Assembly (NCBI GenBank): GCA_015060075.1
Contig: SUZE01000009.1
Coordinates: forward strand, 1 to 64,000
Length of the DNA stretch: 64,000 nucleotides
DNA from: Rikenellaceae bacterium
GTDB lineage: Bacteria > Bacteroidota > Bacteroidia > Bacteroidales > Rikenellaceae
Reading direction: 5' to 3'
Shown: positions 1 through 10,367 of the stretch, one piece after another
Layout of the letters: the number at the start of each line of letters is the position of its first letter
Numbering within the stretch: position 1 is the stretch's first letter
Position numbers and translations under genes: made by a program
Notes under the pieces: generated by a model
What the model saw: only the letters and a program-made list of their open reading frames with translations
What the model was told of the DNA's origin: nothing
The model's database searches: none

Positions 1-74
1 CTGCGTGGGCTTTTCACTGCTCCGTCTCGGCATAGTCTGCAAGCAGCCTCTGCTCTCGACTTAATCGCAGCGGT

Positions 75-93
75 CCGCTTTCCGTTTTCCGTT
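75..93. repeat. Heptamer array, TTTCCGT/CTTTCCG family
   Basis: CCGCTTTCCGTTTTCCGTT. Confidence 0.8.
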
Positions 94-2992
94 AATATCC
101 GAAAATTTCCTCCTGCGAGAGATACTTTATCTTGCCGAGTGTACCGATATACTTCATATCGAGGTCGTGCCTATCGCCCAAGATACAGTAGGTGTAGGCT
201 CTGCCCTTGATAAACTCCTGCTGGAACTTCACTACATCATCAAGCGTAAGCGATTGAATACCTTCGTAGAGAGTCTTGTTGATATCCTCTTTAAGCCCGA
301 ACTTCTCCTGTTCGAGATAGCTCCACAATATATCCATCTTGGTAGTGCGTTTACTCTCGATATTTGCCAATATGCCACTCTTTGCCAACTCAAATGCCTG
401 CTCCGAACGAGGCATATTTTCGATAATTTCGTCAAACGCTTCGACTGCCTGCTGTACTTTGTCGTTCTGTGTAGCGATAAAGGCGTAGAAGTAGTATGGG
501 TGGTGCGGAACACGACCTTTTGCAAGATAGGAGTATGCCGAGTATGCCAAACCTCGTGCTTCGCGCATCTCCTGAAAAACAATGGCGTTCATACCGCCGG
601 AGAAGTAGTTGTTGTAGAGATTGCCCACAGGCGAATAGTCGAGATTCCACTTATCCCCCTCACGGCATGAGTACTGCATATAATATACCTGCTTCGCATC
701 GTACTGCGCAAAGAGTACATTTGGCTTGGTTACCGCCTTTGTCGGCATAGGTTCCGACTTCAAGTCGAGGAGATTGTCGCTCGTCTTATGTGTGGTGTAG
801 AGCATACCCACAACATCGTTGAGGTGGGTAGGTCCGTAGTACATTATACGATGCTTTACCTGCGACAACTGCTTGATATTGTTGAGCAACTCCTCCGATG
901 TAATCCTCTGTAACTCCTTGTTTGACATTGTGCGTGTGCGAATGTAGTCGCTGCCATAGAGGCAGTAGTTCTGCAAACGGAAGAAGTTCTCCTGCTGCGA
1001 AGCCTTGGCATTTACGCGTTGTTGTGCGAAGTCGCTCTTTACGCCCTTCAAAATCTCCTCATCGCCCTCAACATTTGCAATATAATCCTCGATAACGGTT
1101 ATTGCACGCTCCATATTCTCGGAAAGACCACTTATTATAAGATAGGTCTTGTCGCCCGTTACGGTGATATTGAACGAGCAGGCGAGGTCGTACAACTCTC
1201 GTTGAATCTCCTCTGCCGACTTCTCCTCGGTGCCAAGCAATTCCATATAGTCGGCAGCCAAAGCCATCGACTTAACGGTTGTAGTGCCAAAGTCGTAGAG
1301 GTAGATAAGCGAGAATAGCTCGTTTGTTTCGTTACGCTTGTAAAGTACCTGCAATCCGTTGTCGAGCAACGAACGACCTAAATCACGCTCGTAGTCGATA
1401 AATTGTGGTGCAATAGGCGCAACCTCCGACTGCTGTGTGGCAACGAGATAGTCGCTCTGTGCATCACGATTTGCCGAGATAGGGGTTATCGAAGGTTTGT
1501 CGATTTTCTTCTGCGACTTATCCTCGCCCTGACGCTTATATACTACGCAGTAGCCCTCGGCAGGCATATTCTTGTTTGCCCACGCAACGACATCATCTTT
1601 GGTAATATCGGCTGCACGGTCAATCTCGGTTGCAACACTCGCCCAATCCAAACCATTGACAAATGCCGCCTCCATCTTGTAGGCACGGACAAAGTTGTTC
1701 TCCAAATCCGCCATCTCGCCACGGCGATAGTTGGCAATAATCGCTTTCAAGAGGTCGGAGTCAAACTCTCCGTTGCGCAACTTTGCAGCCTCGGCAAGTA
1801 ACAAATCTCGCACCTCTTCGAGCGACTGCCCCTGCTTTGGCTCGCCCATTAGGGTTACGATACCTGCATCGGTAAGATACTCCACACCGCCCCAAGCATC
1901 GAGAACCTTCTGCTCCTGCAAGAGGTTGGTGTCGAGCAGACCGCAATTTCCGCCATTCGAGAGGACCGATGAGAGTAATGCTCCTACAAGGCGACCTTCG
2001 CTCTTTGCGCCTTCGATAGGCCAAGCGATAGCCACGCTCTCACTCTCCAAGCCGTAAACCTCCGCCTCCTTAACCTCGGTCATACGAGCAGGTTTGTACT
2101 CCTTGACCTTCGGGAGTTTGCGATTTGGTTTGAGTTTTCCGAAGTACTTGTCAATAATCACAATCGCCTCGTCAGGGTTGAAATCTCCCGCCATACATAT
2201 TGCCATATTGTTTGGCACATAGTAGGTCTTGTAGTAGTTCTTGATATTTGTGATTGACGGATTTTTCAGATGCTCCTGCTTACCGATTGGGGACTGCGTT
2301 CCGTATGGGTGGTCGGAGAATGTCATTGACAAAATTTTGTCAATGAGTTTGCTGTTATCGTTCGTAAGTCCCATGTTGTACTCCTCGTAAACCGTTTCGA
2401 GTTCGGTGTGAAATCCTCGAATTACAGCATTCTCGAATCGCTCCGCCTGAATCTTTGCCCAATTCTCAATCTGGTTCGATGGGATATCCTCCACGTAGTT
2501 TGTTTCGTCATACGAGGTCCAAGCATTTGTGCCGTCAGCACCTATCGCCTGCATCAACTTGTCGTACTCGTTAGGAATGGCATACTTCGAAGCCTCCTGC
2601 GATACGCTGTCAATCTTTGCATATATCGCTTTGCGCTCCGCCTCGTCAGTGGCTGCACGATAGACCTCGAACAGACGCTCAATCTCATCAAGCAGAGGCT
2701 TCTCAGCCTCGTAGTTCTGCGTTCCGAACTTGTCGGTACCTTTGAACATCAAATGCTCAAAGTAGTGCGCCAGACCTGTCGTCTCAGCAGGGTCATTCTT
2801 CGAGCCTACACGCACGGCAATCATCGTCTGCAAGCGAGGTTGCTCCTTATTTACCGACATATAGACCTTCAATCCGTTTTTGAGTGTATATATGCGTGTA
2901 GCAGACTTATCGCCCTCTACACTTTCGTAGCGATAACCGCACGAAACGGCAACCATCGCCACCAAAATCAAAATCCAATAAAATCGCTTCAT
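92..2992 (-). CDS. M16 family zinc metalloprotease (insulinase/pitrilysin-like)
   Basis: 966-aa ORF with signal/lipoprotein-like N-terminus and inverted zinc motif HYFEH (HxxEH) in AHYFEHLMFKGT; two M16-like halves. Confidence 0.93.
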   Translation of the reverse strand: MKRFYWILILVAMVAVSCGYRYESVEGDKSATRIYTLKNGLKVYMSVNKEQPRLQTMIAVRVGSKNDPAETTGLAHYFEHLMFKGTDKFGTQNYEAEKPLLDEIERLFEVYRAATDEAERKAIYAKIDSVSQEASKYAIPNEYDKLMQAIGADGTNAWTSYDETNYVEDIPSNQIENWAKIQAERFENAVIRGFHTELETVYEEYNMGLTNDNSKLIDKILSMTFSDHPYGTQSPIGKQEHLKNPSITNIKNYYKTYYVPNNMAICMAGDFNPDEAIVIIDKYFGKLKPNRKLPKVKEYKPARMTEVKEAEVYGLESESVAIAWPIEGAKSEGRLVGALLSSVLSNGGNCGLLDTNLLQEQKVLDAWGGVEYLTDAGIVTLMGEPKQGQSLEEVRDLLLAEAAKLRNGEFDSDLLKAIIANYRRGEMADLENNFVRAYKMEAAFVNGLDWASVATEIDRAADITKDDVVAWANKNMPAEGYCVVYKRQGEDKSQKKIDKPSITPISANRDAQSDYLVATQQSEVAPIAPQFIDYERDLGRSLLDNGLQVLYKRNETNELFSLIYLYDFGTTTVKSMALAADYMELLGTEEKSAEEIQRELYDLACSFNITVTGDKTYLIISGLSENMERAITVIEDYIANVEGDEEILKGVKSDFAQQRVNAKASQQENFFRLQNYCLYGSDYIRTRTMSNKELQRITSEELLNNIKQLSQVKHRIMYYGPTHLNDVVGMLYTTHKTSDNLLDLKSEPMPTKAVTKPNVLFAQYDAKQVYYMQYSCREGDKWNLDYSPVGNLYNNYFSGGMNAIVFQEMREARGLAYSAYSYLAKGRVPHHPYYFYAFIATQNDKVQQAVEAFDEIIENMPRSEQAFELAKSGILANIESKRTTKMDILWSYLEQEKFGLKEDINKTLYEGIQSLTLDDVVKFQQEFIKGRAYTYCILGDRHDLDMKYIGTLGKIKYLSQEEIFGY

Positions 2993-3021
2993 AACTGAGA
3001 ATTATTTAGTTATTATCTCGT

Positions 3022-3510
3022 CTAAAAGGCATTTTTGAACACATCGATACAAATCTCCACCGTAAGCCACAGCGAGAGTGCGAGTTTTATGCCTGTGCCG
3101 ACAAAGAATGAGAGGAACGAGCCAAAGCCACTTTGTAATGCTCGCTGCTTATCGCTGTTGTCAAAAATCAACTCTCCAAGCACTGCACCCACAAATGGTC
3201 CTACAATAATGCCGATAGGGCCAAGGAAAAAACCCGCCAATACACCCGCCATTGCTCCGCGCTCGCCAGCTTTCGAGCCGCCGAATTTCTTGGTCATATA
3301 CGAAGGCAACAGATAGTCGAGTGCCGATACAATAAGTGTAAGAACTCCGAAAACTACAAGCCAAGCGACAGATATTTCGGAGTATGAGCAGAAGTATAGA
3401 CACAAGTAGCCTGCGTATGCAAGTGCCACGCCCGGCAGTACGGGAGCAACACAACCCACACAACCCACTACGCCGAACAATACGGCAAGTATCGACAATA
3501 AGTTGTCCAT
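3022..3510 (-). CDS. DUF456-family small membrane protein
   Basis: 162-aa ORF, hydrophobic, Gly-rich GPIGIIVGPFVGAVLGEL motif typical of DUF456. Confidence 0.75.
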   Translation of the reverse strand: MDNLLSILAVLFGVVGCVGCVAPVLPGVALAYAGYLCLYFCSYSEISVAWLVVFGVLTLIVSALDYLLPSYMTKKFGGSKAGERGAMAGVLAGFFLGPIGIIVGPFVGAVLGELIFDNSDKQRALQSGFGSFLSFFVGTGIKLALSLWLTVEICIDVFKNAF

Positions 3511-3511
3511 T

Positions 3512-3865
3512 CTACTTTACGAGTTGGTTAGTTTCAGTATCAGGGAAAATCACACTCGGCTCAAAGGTTTTTGCCTCCTCGAAATCCATCGAAGCGTAGG
3601 AGATGATGATAACTATATCTCCCACATTTGCCTTGTGTGCTGCGGCACCATTTAGGCAGATTACGCCACTACCAGCCTCGCCCGGAATGGCGTAGGTTTC
3701 AAGACGCTCACCGTTGGTAACATTTACCACCTGTACCTTCTCGCCACGAATCATGTTTGCAGCCTCCATCAATGCCGAGTCGATGGTGATACTGCCTACA
3801 TAATCGACATTCGCCTGAGTCACCGTTACACGGTGAATCTTCGACTTCATTACCTCAATATACAT
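3512..3865 (-). CDS. panD: Aspartate 1-decarboxylase proenzyme
   Basis: 117 aa; [23 protein letters not shown] with the Gly-Ser self-cleavage site; adjacent to panC. Confidence 0.95.
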   Translation of the reverse strand: MYIEVMKSKIHRVTVTQANVDYVGSITIDSALMEAANMIRGEKVQVVNVTNGERLETYAIPGEAGSGVICLNGAAAHKANVGDIVIIISYASMDFEEAKTFEPSVIFPDTETNQLVK

Positions 3866-3869
3866 CGTC

Positions 3870-4706
3870 TTATTTAAGTTTTATATTGTCAATCAATCTG
3901 ATTTCGCCGGCCTGAACCGCTATACAACCCTGCACACGCTCCGAGTCGCTCCACTCCTCGATAGTCTGCATTGAGAGCGCATCGACAGCTGCAAAATATA
4001 TCACTTTCAGAAGTTCGTTCTTCTCCACCTCGGCGGTAACCCAAGCGGTCAATTCCGCAGGCGACAACTCGCCAACCTTCGCTTGCGCTACGCTCAATAC
4101 CTCGTAGATATGAGGTGCTGCGGCACGATGCGCAGGGGAGAGCAAGAGGTTGCGCGATGAACGAGCCAAGCCGTCAGTGTCGCGCACGATTGGGCAGTCA
4201 ATAATCTCAACCTTCAAGCCGAGTTGCTTGACCATTGCACGAATTACGGCAATCTGCTGAAAGTCCTTCTCACCGAAGTAGGCGCAGGTAGGCTCAACAA
4301 TGGCAAAGAGGCGTGAAACCACCTGTGCCACGCCGTTGAAGTGTCCGGGGCGAGTTGCACCCTCCATAACCTTATCAATCTGACCGAAGTCGAATTGACG
4401 GGTGTCAGGCTCGGGATAAATCTCCTCTACCGAAGGGAAGAGTACTAAATCTACCCCTGCCGCTTCGAGCATCGCTGCATCAGCCTCGGGGGTACGAGGG
4501 TAGTTGCGCAAATCGTTCTTGTCGTTGAATTGAGTTGGGTTTACGAATACACTTGCCACCACCACATCGCACTCTTTGCGAGCGCGTGTAACAAGCGAGA
4601 TGTGTCCCTCGTGCAGTGCGCCCATTGTTGGGACAAAACCTATCTTTTTACCTCGGCATGCCGAGAGTTCTTCTCGCAATGCCTTTACTGTTGAAACTGC
4701 TTTCAT
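3870..4706 (-). CDS. panC: Pantoate--beta-alanine ligase
   Basis: [17 protein letters not shown] and [19 protein letters not shown] motifs; likely start at MKAVSTV (ORF extends to 4736). Confidence 0.95.
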   Translation of the reverse strand: MKAVSTVKALREELSACRGKKIGFVPTMGALHEGHISLVTRARKECDVVVASVFVNPTQFNDKNDLRNYPRTPEADAAMLEAAGVDLVLFPSVEEIYPEPDTRQFDFGQIDKVMEGATRPGHFNGVAQVVSRLFAIVEPTCAYFGEKDFQQIAVIRAMVKQLGLKVEIIDCPIVRDTDGLARSSRNLLLSPAHRAAAPHIYEVLSVAQAKVGELSPAELTAWVTAEVEKNELLKVIYFAAVDALSMQTIEEWSDSERVQGCIAVQAGEIRLIDNIKLK

Positions 4707-4750
4707 CTTTTTGGGTATATATACTTGTGGGCGCAAAAATACAAAAACAA

Positions 4751-4782
4751 ACGGAAAACGGAAAACGGAAAACGGAAAACTT
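4751..4782. repeat. Heptamer array (ACGGAAA)4
   Basis: ACGGAAAACGGAAAACGGAAAACGGAAAAC. Confidence 0.95.
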
Positions 4783-4839
4783 TTAGTTTTTCGTTATTAT
4801 TCTCCGCTTTCCGCTATATATGATTAGAACTATTGCCTT

Positions 4840-5976
4840 TTAGCAGTAACTCTCTATGTCCTCTTTGGTGATGGGGTTGTTGCCGAGGACAACCAATCTC
4901 TCTACTATATTGCGCAACTCTCGGATATTGCCACTCCAACGTCTATCTGATAGTTTTGCAATAGCCTCTGCATCAATCTTTTTTGTTGGAATATTGTACT
5001 CTCGACAAATGCTCTCCAAGAAGTAGTCGATAAGTATTGCAACATCGCCTTTTCGCTCTCGCAAAGGCGGCACTTTTATCAAGATTACCCCGATACGGTG
5101 ATATAAATCTTCTCGAAAATTTCCCTCACGAATCTCCTTTTCAAGGTTTTTGTTTGTGGCGGCAATAACACGAACATCAACCTCAATATCACGGTCACTG
5201 CCGACACGGGAGATTTTGCGCTCCTGCAACGCTCGCAATACCTTCGCCTGCGCCGAGAGCGACATATCACCAATCTCGTCCATAAAGAGCGTTCCGCCGT
5301 CTGCCTGCTCGAATTTGCCTTTGCGCTGTTTGATGGCGGAGGTGAAGGCTCCTCGCTCATGACCAAATAGTTCACTCTCTATCAATTCCGAAGGTATCGC
5401 TGCGCAGTTTACCTCTACGAATGGGGCTTCGGCTCGATGACTTTTGCAGTGTAACCACTTGGCAACAAGTTCCTTGCCCGTGCCATTCTCGCCCGTTATC
5501 AACACTCGGGCTTCGCTTTGTGCCACCTTCTCGATGAGTTGGCGAACATGCACGATGGCATCGGATTTGCCAACAATTGGCTCAATTGTGTTACATTCGG
5601 CATTGTTGCGCTGTCGTGCAGGCTTGGCGTGTGGTGCAGATGCACTTTCGGGAGGCGGAGCAATGGCTTTGCGAATAGATTTCAACAGCCGATTCATATC
5701 GATAGGTTTGGTGAGGAAATCGACTGCTCCGTGCCGTACAGCCTCAACCGCCGAGTCTATATCATTGTTGCGGGAGAGTATTATAAAGGGCAGATTTATA
5801 TCGGCAAGCCCCTCAGCACTATCGGCAAGGATAATGTCGAAAGAGATATTTTCGCACATTTTTCGTGCAAGCGCCGAGGTTTCGGCTCCTTCGGTAGAGA
5901 AGCCCTCAAACTCCAACCTTTCACGCAGATTGTTGCGCATGCTTTTTGATTGTTCCAAAATTAAAACTTTTGCCAT
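4840..5976 (-). CDS. Sigma-54 interacting response regulator (NtrC-like, no C-terminal HTH evident)
   Basis: Receiver-like N-terminus, AAA+ core (GENGTGKE, GAFTSA, FMDEIGDM), ends at NNPITKEDIESYC without a Fis domain. Confidence 0.9.
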   Translation of the reverse strand: MAKVLILEQSKSMRNNLRERLEFEGFSTEGAETSALARKMCENISFDIILADSAEGLADINLPFIILSRNNDIDSAVEAVRHGAVDFLTKPIDMNRLLKSIRKAIAPPPESASAPHAKPARQRNNAECNTIEPIVGKSDAIVHVRQLIEKVAQSEARVLITGENGTGKELVAKWLHCKSHRAEAPFVEVNCAAIPSELIESELFGHERGAFTSAIKQRKGKFEQADGGTLFMDEIGDMSLSAQAKVLRALQERKISRVGSDRDIEVDVRVIAATNKNLEKEIREGNFREDLYHRIGVILIKVPPLRERKGDVAILIDYFLESICREYNIPTKKIDAEAIAKLSDRRWSGNIRELRNIVERLVVLGNNPITKEDIESYC

Positions 5977-6187
5977 TTTGCTATTCTCTAAAAAAATACT
6001 ATTTTTGCATTCGGATAGTGCATCAAAGGTAGAATTTTTGCCCGATACGACCTAATGTTGCAGAGGGGGGAGCAAAAGCCTTTTTTGAGTCTTATAATGG
6101 TATCGGCAACGACCAAATAAAATTCTATTCGGACTATTTGGAGTGTCGGTGCAGTGTTTGTTGATTTAGAGAGTTTTTTATTTCTAT

Positions 6188-6853
6188 ATGTATAAGAATT
6201 ACAACTATTTACGCCGCCGTTTGATGATTCCCGAATATGGACGCCATATTCAGGAGATGATAGATTCGTTGCTCGAAATTGAAGACCGTGACGAGCGCAC
6301 TCGTCAGGCAAAGGCGGTTATTGCCGTTATGGGCAATTTGAACCCACTGTTGCGTGATACGGCAGACTTTACGCATAAGTTGTGGGACCACTTGTTTATT
6401 ATGTCGGACTTTCGACTCGATGTGGATAGTCCCTATCCATTGCCTACACGAGAGGATTTGGAGGTAAAACCCGATAGGTTGGAGTATCCGCAGAGCGATA
6501 TTTCGCATAAACACTACGGAAAGAATATCGTGCGAATGTTGAATCGTTTGAAGTACGAGAAGCCGGAGATGGTGGAGCACCAACTCCAAGATGTGGTACT
6601 CTATATGCGCAATAAGAGTATGGAGTATAATCAGGAGCACCCAACCGCAGAGATGATTATAAATGATATAAAAAATTTGTCCGAAGGTGCTATAAATCTT
6701 GATGGAGAGTGGCTGAAAAGTGTTGAAATGGAGCATAAAACAGCCTCTTCGCACCAAAAAAGCAGCAAACGAGTGCAACGACCACAACAACGACAGACAC
6801 AAACTCAGAAGGCTGCTCGTAAAAATGTACAACGGCACAATACGCAGAAGTAG
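6188..6853 (+). CDS. DUF4290-type conserved Bacteroidetes protein
   Basis: 221-aa ORF beginning MYKNYNYLRRRLMIPEYGRHIQEMI; basic, Gln-rich C-terminus. Confidence 0.7.
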   Translation: MYKNYNYLRRRLMIPEYGRHIQEMIDSLLEIEDRDERTRQAKAVIAVMGNLNPLLRDTADFTHKLWDHLFIMSDFRLDVDSPYPLPTREDLEVKPDRLEYPQSDISHKHYGKNIVRMLNRLKYEKPEMVEHQLQDVVLYMRNKSMEYNQEHPTAEMIINDIKNLSEGAINLDGEWLKSVEMEHKTASSHQKSSKRVQRPQQRQTQTQKAARKNVQRHNTQK

Positions 6854-6906
6854 CATTGCGTTATCTCTGTGTGGAGGAGAGTATATTACAGACTCAAACA
6901 TGTGAT

Positions 6907-8046
6907 ATGAAGATTTGTATAGATAAAATATTAGCGATGATATTTGCCGTAGCGGCACTTGTCGGGTGTAGCAATGGTGATGTCGAGATTTCGGGACGAT
7001 TTGTGGGACTTAACTCAAAAATGGTCTATCTCGAACAGATGTCAGCTTCGGGGCAGAGTCTTGTGGATTCGGTGGCCCTCGATAATGATGGTGGATACCG
7101 CTTTGTGATAAAGGATGTAGCACCAACACCATCGCTGTACAATATAATATATAGCAGTGACCGTATTCCGTTGCTTGTTTCACGAGGAGAGAAGATTGAG
7201 TTGAGTGCCTTGGGCAGTGCCTTGGCAAACTACACAGTAAGTGGTTCGCAGGAGTCGGAGTTGCTGCGAAAATTCAATAAAGAGTACCTCGATGGTCAGC
7301 TCGAACTGAATAGGGTGGTTTTGGGCTACCATAAGGCAGACGATGAGAAGAAAGCTGTTCTTGCTGCAAAATACAACGATTTGTATCGCACTATAAAGCG
7401 CAAGCAGATATCATTTATTATCGAAAATAAGGAGTGTTTGGCTTCGGTCTATGCACTTTATCAGCGTTTGCCGGGCGAACAATACTTGTCGGGAGCAGAT
7501 AGTGATTTGATATACTATCGTACTGTCGCAGATGCGGTGTCGAAACGTTATCCGACATCGCCATATCTGCTTACATTGAGCAATGATATAGCACGCATGG
7601 AGGCGAGAATTTCGTTGATGAACTCCATCGAATCCCGCACCTATCCGGAACTTAAAGGTCGTGATATGTATGGTAACGAAGTTGCGCTGTCATCGTTAGA
7701 GGGTAATGTTATTTTGGTCGATTTCTGGTCGGCAGAGGTTGGCAATAGTAACGCTTTCAATGCGGAGTTGAAGGAGATATACGAAGAGTACGAGCCGAGT
7801 GGATTTCGTGTTTATCAGGTTGCGGCTGACACATCGAAGGCGATGTGGATTAAGGCTGTGCAGGAACAGCAACTGCCCTGGATTTCGGTGTGTGATTTCA
7901 AGGGTGAGGCTTCGCCAATGTTGAGGAGTTATAATGTGCGTAAATTGCCATCTAATTTTCTCATTGACCGCAAAGGTAATATTATAGCCAAAGACCTGTA
8001 CAGCGATGCGTTAGAGGATAAATTGGAGGAGATTTTCAATCATTAG
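6907..8046 (+). CDS. Lipoprotein thiol-disulfide/peroxiredoxin-like (TlpA-like, DUF4369 N-terminus)
   Basis: Lipobox AALVGCSNG; thioredoxin-fold region VILVDFWSAEVGNS; start MKICIDKILAM is more likely than the annotated 6856. Confidence 0.8.
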   Translation: MKICIDKILAMIFAVAALVGCSNGDVEISGRFVGLNSKMVYLEQMSASGQSLVDSVALDNDGGYRFVIKDVAPTPSLYNIIYSSDRIPLLVSRGEKIELSALGSALANYTVSGSQESELLRKFNKEYLDGQLELNRVVLGYHKADDEKKAVLAAKYNDLYRTIKRKQISFIIENKECLASVYALYQRLPGEQYLSGADSDLIYYRTVADAVSKRYPTSPYLLTLSNDIARMEARISLMNSIESRTYPELKGRDMYGNEVALSSLEGNVILVDFWSAEVGNSNAFNAELKEIYEEYEPSGFRVYQVAADTSKAMWIKAVQEQQLPWISVCDFKGEASPMLRSYNVRKLPSNFLIDRKGNIIAKDLYSDALEDKLEEIFNH

Positions 8047-8049
8047 AGT

Positions 8050-8778
8050 ATGCACTATTTTGTATCAGATATACATCTTGGTTCGGGCGATATAGCTGAG
8101 CAGAAGAGGGTGGAGAGGGCTTTTCTCGATTTCTTGAAACAGATTGAGAACGATGCCGAAACACTCTTTTTGGTGGGCGATATCTTTGACTTTTGGTTTG
8201 AATACAATGAGGTTGTGCCTAAGGGTTTTACTCGTGTCCTTGGTCGCTTGGCGGAGTTAAGCGACAAGGGGGTAAAGATTACGATGCTCACGGGTAATCA
8301 CGATATGTGGGTAGGCGACTATCTTACAAAGGAGTGCGGTATCTCTCTATTTACAACGCCGCAGGTGTTCTCGCTTGCCGGAAAGGAGATTTTTGTGGCA
8401 CATGGCGACAATATGAATATCAACGGACAACCTGTTTTGCGATTGATGAATACGATGTTTCGCTCTCGCTCATTGAGGAGAGTGGCATCGTGGCTTATTC
8501 ACCCCGACCTCTTTATGCAATTTGGCAAGTGGTGGAGTGGGAAATCCCGCAAGTCGCACGGGGAAGAGCAGAGTGCGAGGGTGTTGAATCCGCTTATCGA
8601 CTATGCCATCGAGTATGGCAAGAGTCACAAAATAGACTACTATGTATTTGGTCATCTGCATTTTGCAGCCGATATTGCAGGTGCGCAACGTATACTCTTT
8701 ATGGGTGATTGGCACAGCCGACCGAACTATATTACTCTCGACAACAACGGTGAAATAGAATTAAAATTTTATAATTAA
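8050..8778 (+). CDS. lpxH: UDP-2,3-diacylglucosamine diphosphatase
   Basis: Metallophosphoesterase motifs FVSDIHLGSGD, GDIFDFWFEY, LTGNHDMW, FGHLHF. Confidence 0.88.
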   Translation: MHYFVSDIHLGSGDIAEQKRVERAFLDFLKQIENDAETLFLVGDIFDFWFEYNEVVPKGFTRVLGRLAELSDKGVKITMLTGNHDMWVGDYLTKECGISLFTTPQVFSLAGKEIFVAHGDNMNINGQPVLRLMNTMFRSRSLRRVASWLIHPDLFMQFGKWWSGKSRKSHGEEQSARVLNPLIDYAIEYGKSHKIDYYVFGHLHFAADIAGAQRILFMGDWHSRPNYITLDNNGEIELKFYN

Positions 8779-8782
8779 AAAA

Positions 8783-8840
8783 GGAAAATTGAGAATTGGA
8801 AATTAGTTTTCCGTTTTCCGTTTTCCGCTTTCCGCTTTTT
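8783..8840. repeat. Heptamer arrays TTGAGAA/TTGGAAA then (TTTTCCG)n
   Basis: TTGAGAATTGGAAATTAG followed by TTTTCCGTTTTCCGTTTTCCGCTTTCCG. Confidence 0.9.
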
Positions 8841-9740
8841 ATGAAACAATACCTCGACCTACTCACTCGCATCAAGACAGAAGGCGCAGTTAAGACTGAC
8901 CGAACAGGTACAGGCACAAAGTCTGTTTTCGGACACCAGATGCGCTTTGACCTCTCGCAGGGATTTCCTCTTTTGACCACCAAGAAGGTATTTTTGAAGG
9001 GAATTATTCACGAACTGTTGTGGTTCCTGAATGGCGATACAAACATCAAGTACCTTGTTGATAATGGCGTACATATTTGGGATAATGATGCCTACCGCTA
9101 CTACAACGAATTGTGCGTAAAGGAGGGCGTTTTGCCGGTTACGATGGAGGAGTTTCTGCGAGCAGCGCAAGAGGGCATTGATTCTCCGATTGAGGGGTAT
9201 AAGTTTGGCGATTTGAACCATGTCTACGGTTATCAGTGGCGTTCGTGGCCACGCCCTAATGGCGAAACAATTGACCAGATTCAACAAGCCGTAGACCTTA
9301 TCAAGAATAATCCCGACTCGCGCCGTATTATCGTCTCGGCGTGGAATGTTGCTGATGTTGAGAAGATGGCTTTGCCTCCGTGTCATACGCTATTCCAATT
9401 CTATGTTGCCGATGGTAGACTCTCGTGTATGCTCTATCAGCGCAGTGCCGACACTTTCCTCGGAGTACCGTTCAATATCGCTTCGTATGCTCTGCTTACG
9501 ATGATGATGGCGCAGGTTTGTGGCTTGGAGGCTGGCGAGTTTGTTCATACTTTGGGTGATACACACCTCTATCTCAACCACTTTGAGCAGGTCGATGAGC
9601 AACTCTCGCGTACTCCGAGAGCATTGCCGACAATGCGCATCAATCCCGATGTAAAGTCGATTTTCGACTTTAAGTTTGAGGACTTTACGCTCGAAGGGTA
9701 TGACCCGTACCCGACTATCAAGGCTCCAATGTCTTTCTAG
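8841..9740 (+). CDS. thyA: Thymidylate synthase
   Basis: [38 protein letters not shown] and [16 protein letters not shown] start 8796 lies in a repeat array, so 8841 is preferred. Confidence 0.97.
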   Translation: MKQYLDLLTRIKTEGAVKTDRTGTGTKSVFGHQMRFDLSQGFPLLTTKKVFLKGIIHELLWFLNGDTNIKYLVDNGVHIWDNDAYRYYNELCVKEGVLPVTMEEFLRAAQEGIDSPIEGYKFGDLNHVYGYQWRSWPRPNGETIDQIQQAVDLIKNNPDSRRIIVSAWNVADVEKMALPPCHTLFQFYVADGRLSCMLYQRSADTFLGVPFNIASYALLTMMMAQVCGLEAGEFVHTLGDTHLYLNHFEQVDEQLSRTPRALPTMRINPDVKSIFDFKFEDFTLEGYDPYPTIKAPMSF

Positions 9741-9826
9741 CGGAAAACTTAAATTAGTGAGTAGAGAGTAGTTGAAAAATAATTTTGCATTTTGCATTCT
9801 GCATTCTGCATTTTGAATTTTGAATT
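9740..9826. repeat. Three heptamer families in series: ACGGAAA, GTGAGTA, TTTTGCA
   Basis: CGGAAAAC; GTGAGTAGAGAGTA; TTTTGCATTTTGCATTCTGCATTCTGCATTTTGAATTTTGAATT. Confidence 0.92.
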
Positions 9827-10309
9827 ATGGTTTCAATCATTGTTGCAATAGCCGAAAATGGCGTGATAGGCGATAAGAATGCCTTACTCTGGAATATCAA
9901 GGAGGATATGCGTCGTTTTCGCACCACAACTACGGGGCACCCTGTAATTATGGGACGCAAGACCTTCGAGTCGATAGGTCGCCCACTGCCAAAGCGTACA
10001 AATGTGGTTATAACTCGTGGCGACACAACCTTCGAGGGGTGCGAGGTTGCTCACTCGTTGGAGGAGGCGATTGCGATGTTCCCAGCCGAAGAGGAGGTGT
10101 TTATTATCGGTGGAGCGCAGATTTATGCGCAGTCTTTGCCGTTGGCGGATAAACTCTACCTCACTATCGTGCATCGCAACTACGAGGGTGACACCTCATT
10201 CCCTGAAATTGACTACTCCGAATGGCGAGAGGTCGCACGAGAGGAGTTTTCAAAAGGCGAGGAGTATGATGGCTCATTTACCTTTATAGATTTAGAGCGA
10301 ATTAAGTAG
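9827..10309 (+). CDS. folA: Dihydrofolate reductase
   Basis: MVSIIVAIAENGVIGDKNALLW, GRKTFESIGRPLPKRTNVVITR, IIGGAQIYAQ. Confidence 0.96.
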   Translation: MVSIIVAIAENGVIGDKNALLWNIKEDMRRFRTTTTGHPVIMGRKTFESIGRPLPKRTNVVITRGDTTFEGCEVAHSLEEAIAMFPAEEEVFIIGGAQIYAQSLPLADKLYLTIVHRNYEGDTSFPEIDYSEWREVAREEFSKGEEYDGSFTFIDLERIK

Positions 10310-10367
10310 CAACAAAAAACGGACTGGTTTTCAGTCCGTTTTTTGTTTTCCGCTTTCCGTTTTCCGC

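Noticed and set aside
6209-6958. 249-aa minus-strand ORF opposite the DUF4290 gene
   Set aside because: Antisense, His/Leu/Ile-rich reading; the plus-strand ORF is the conserved one.
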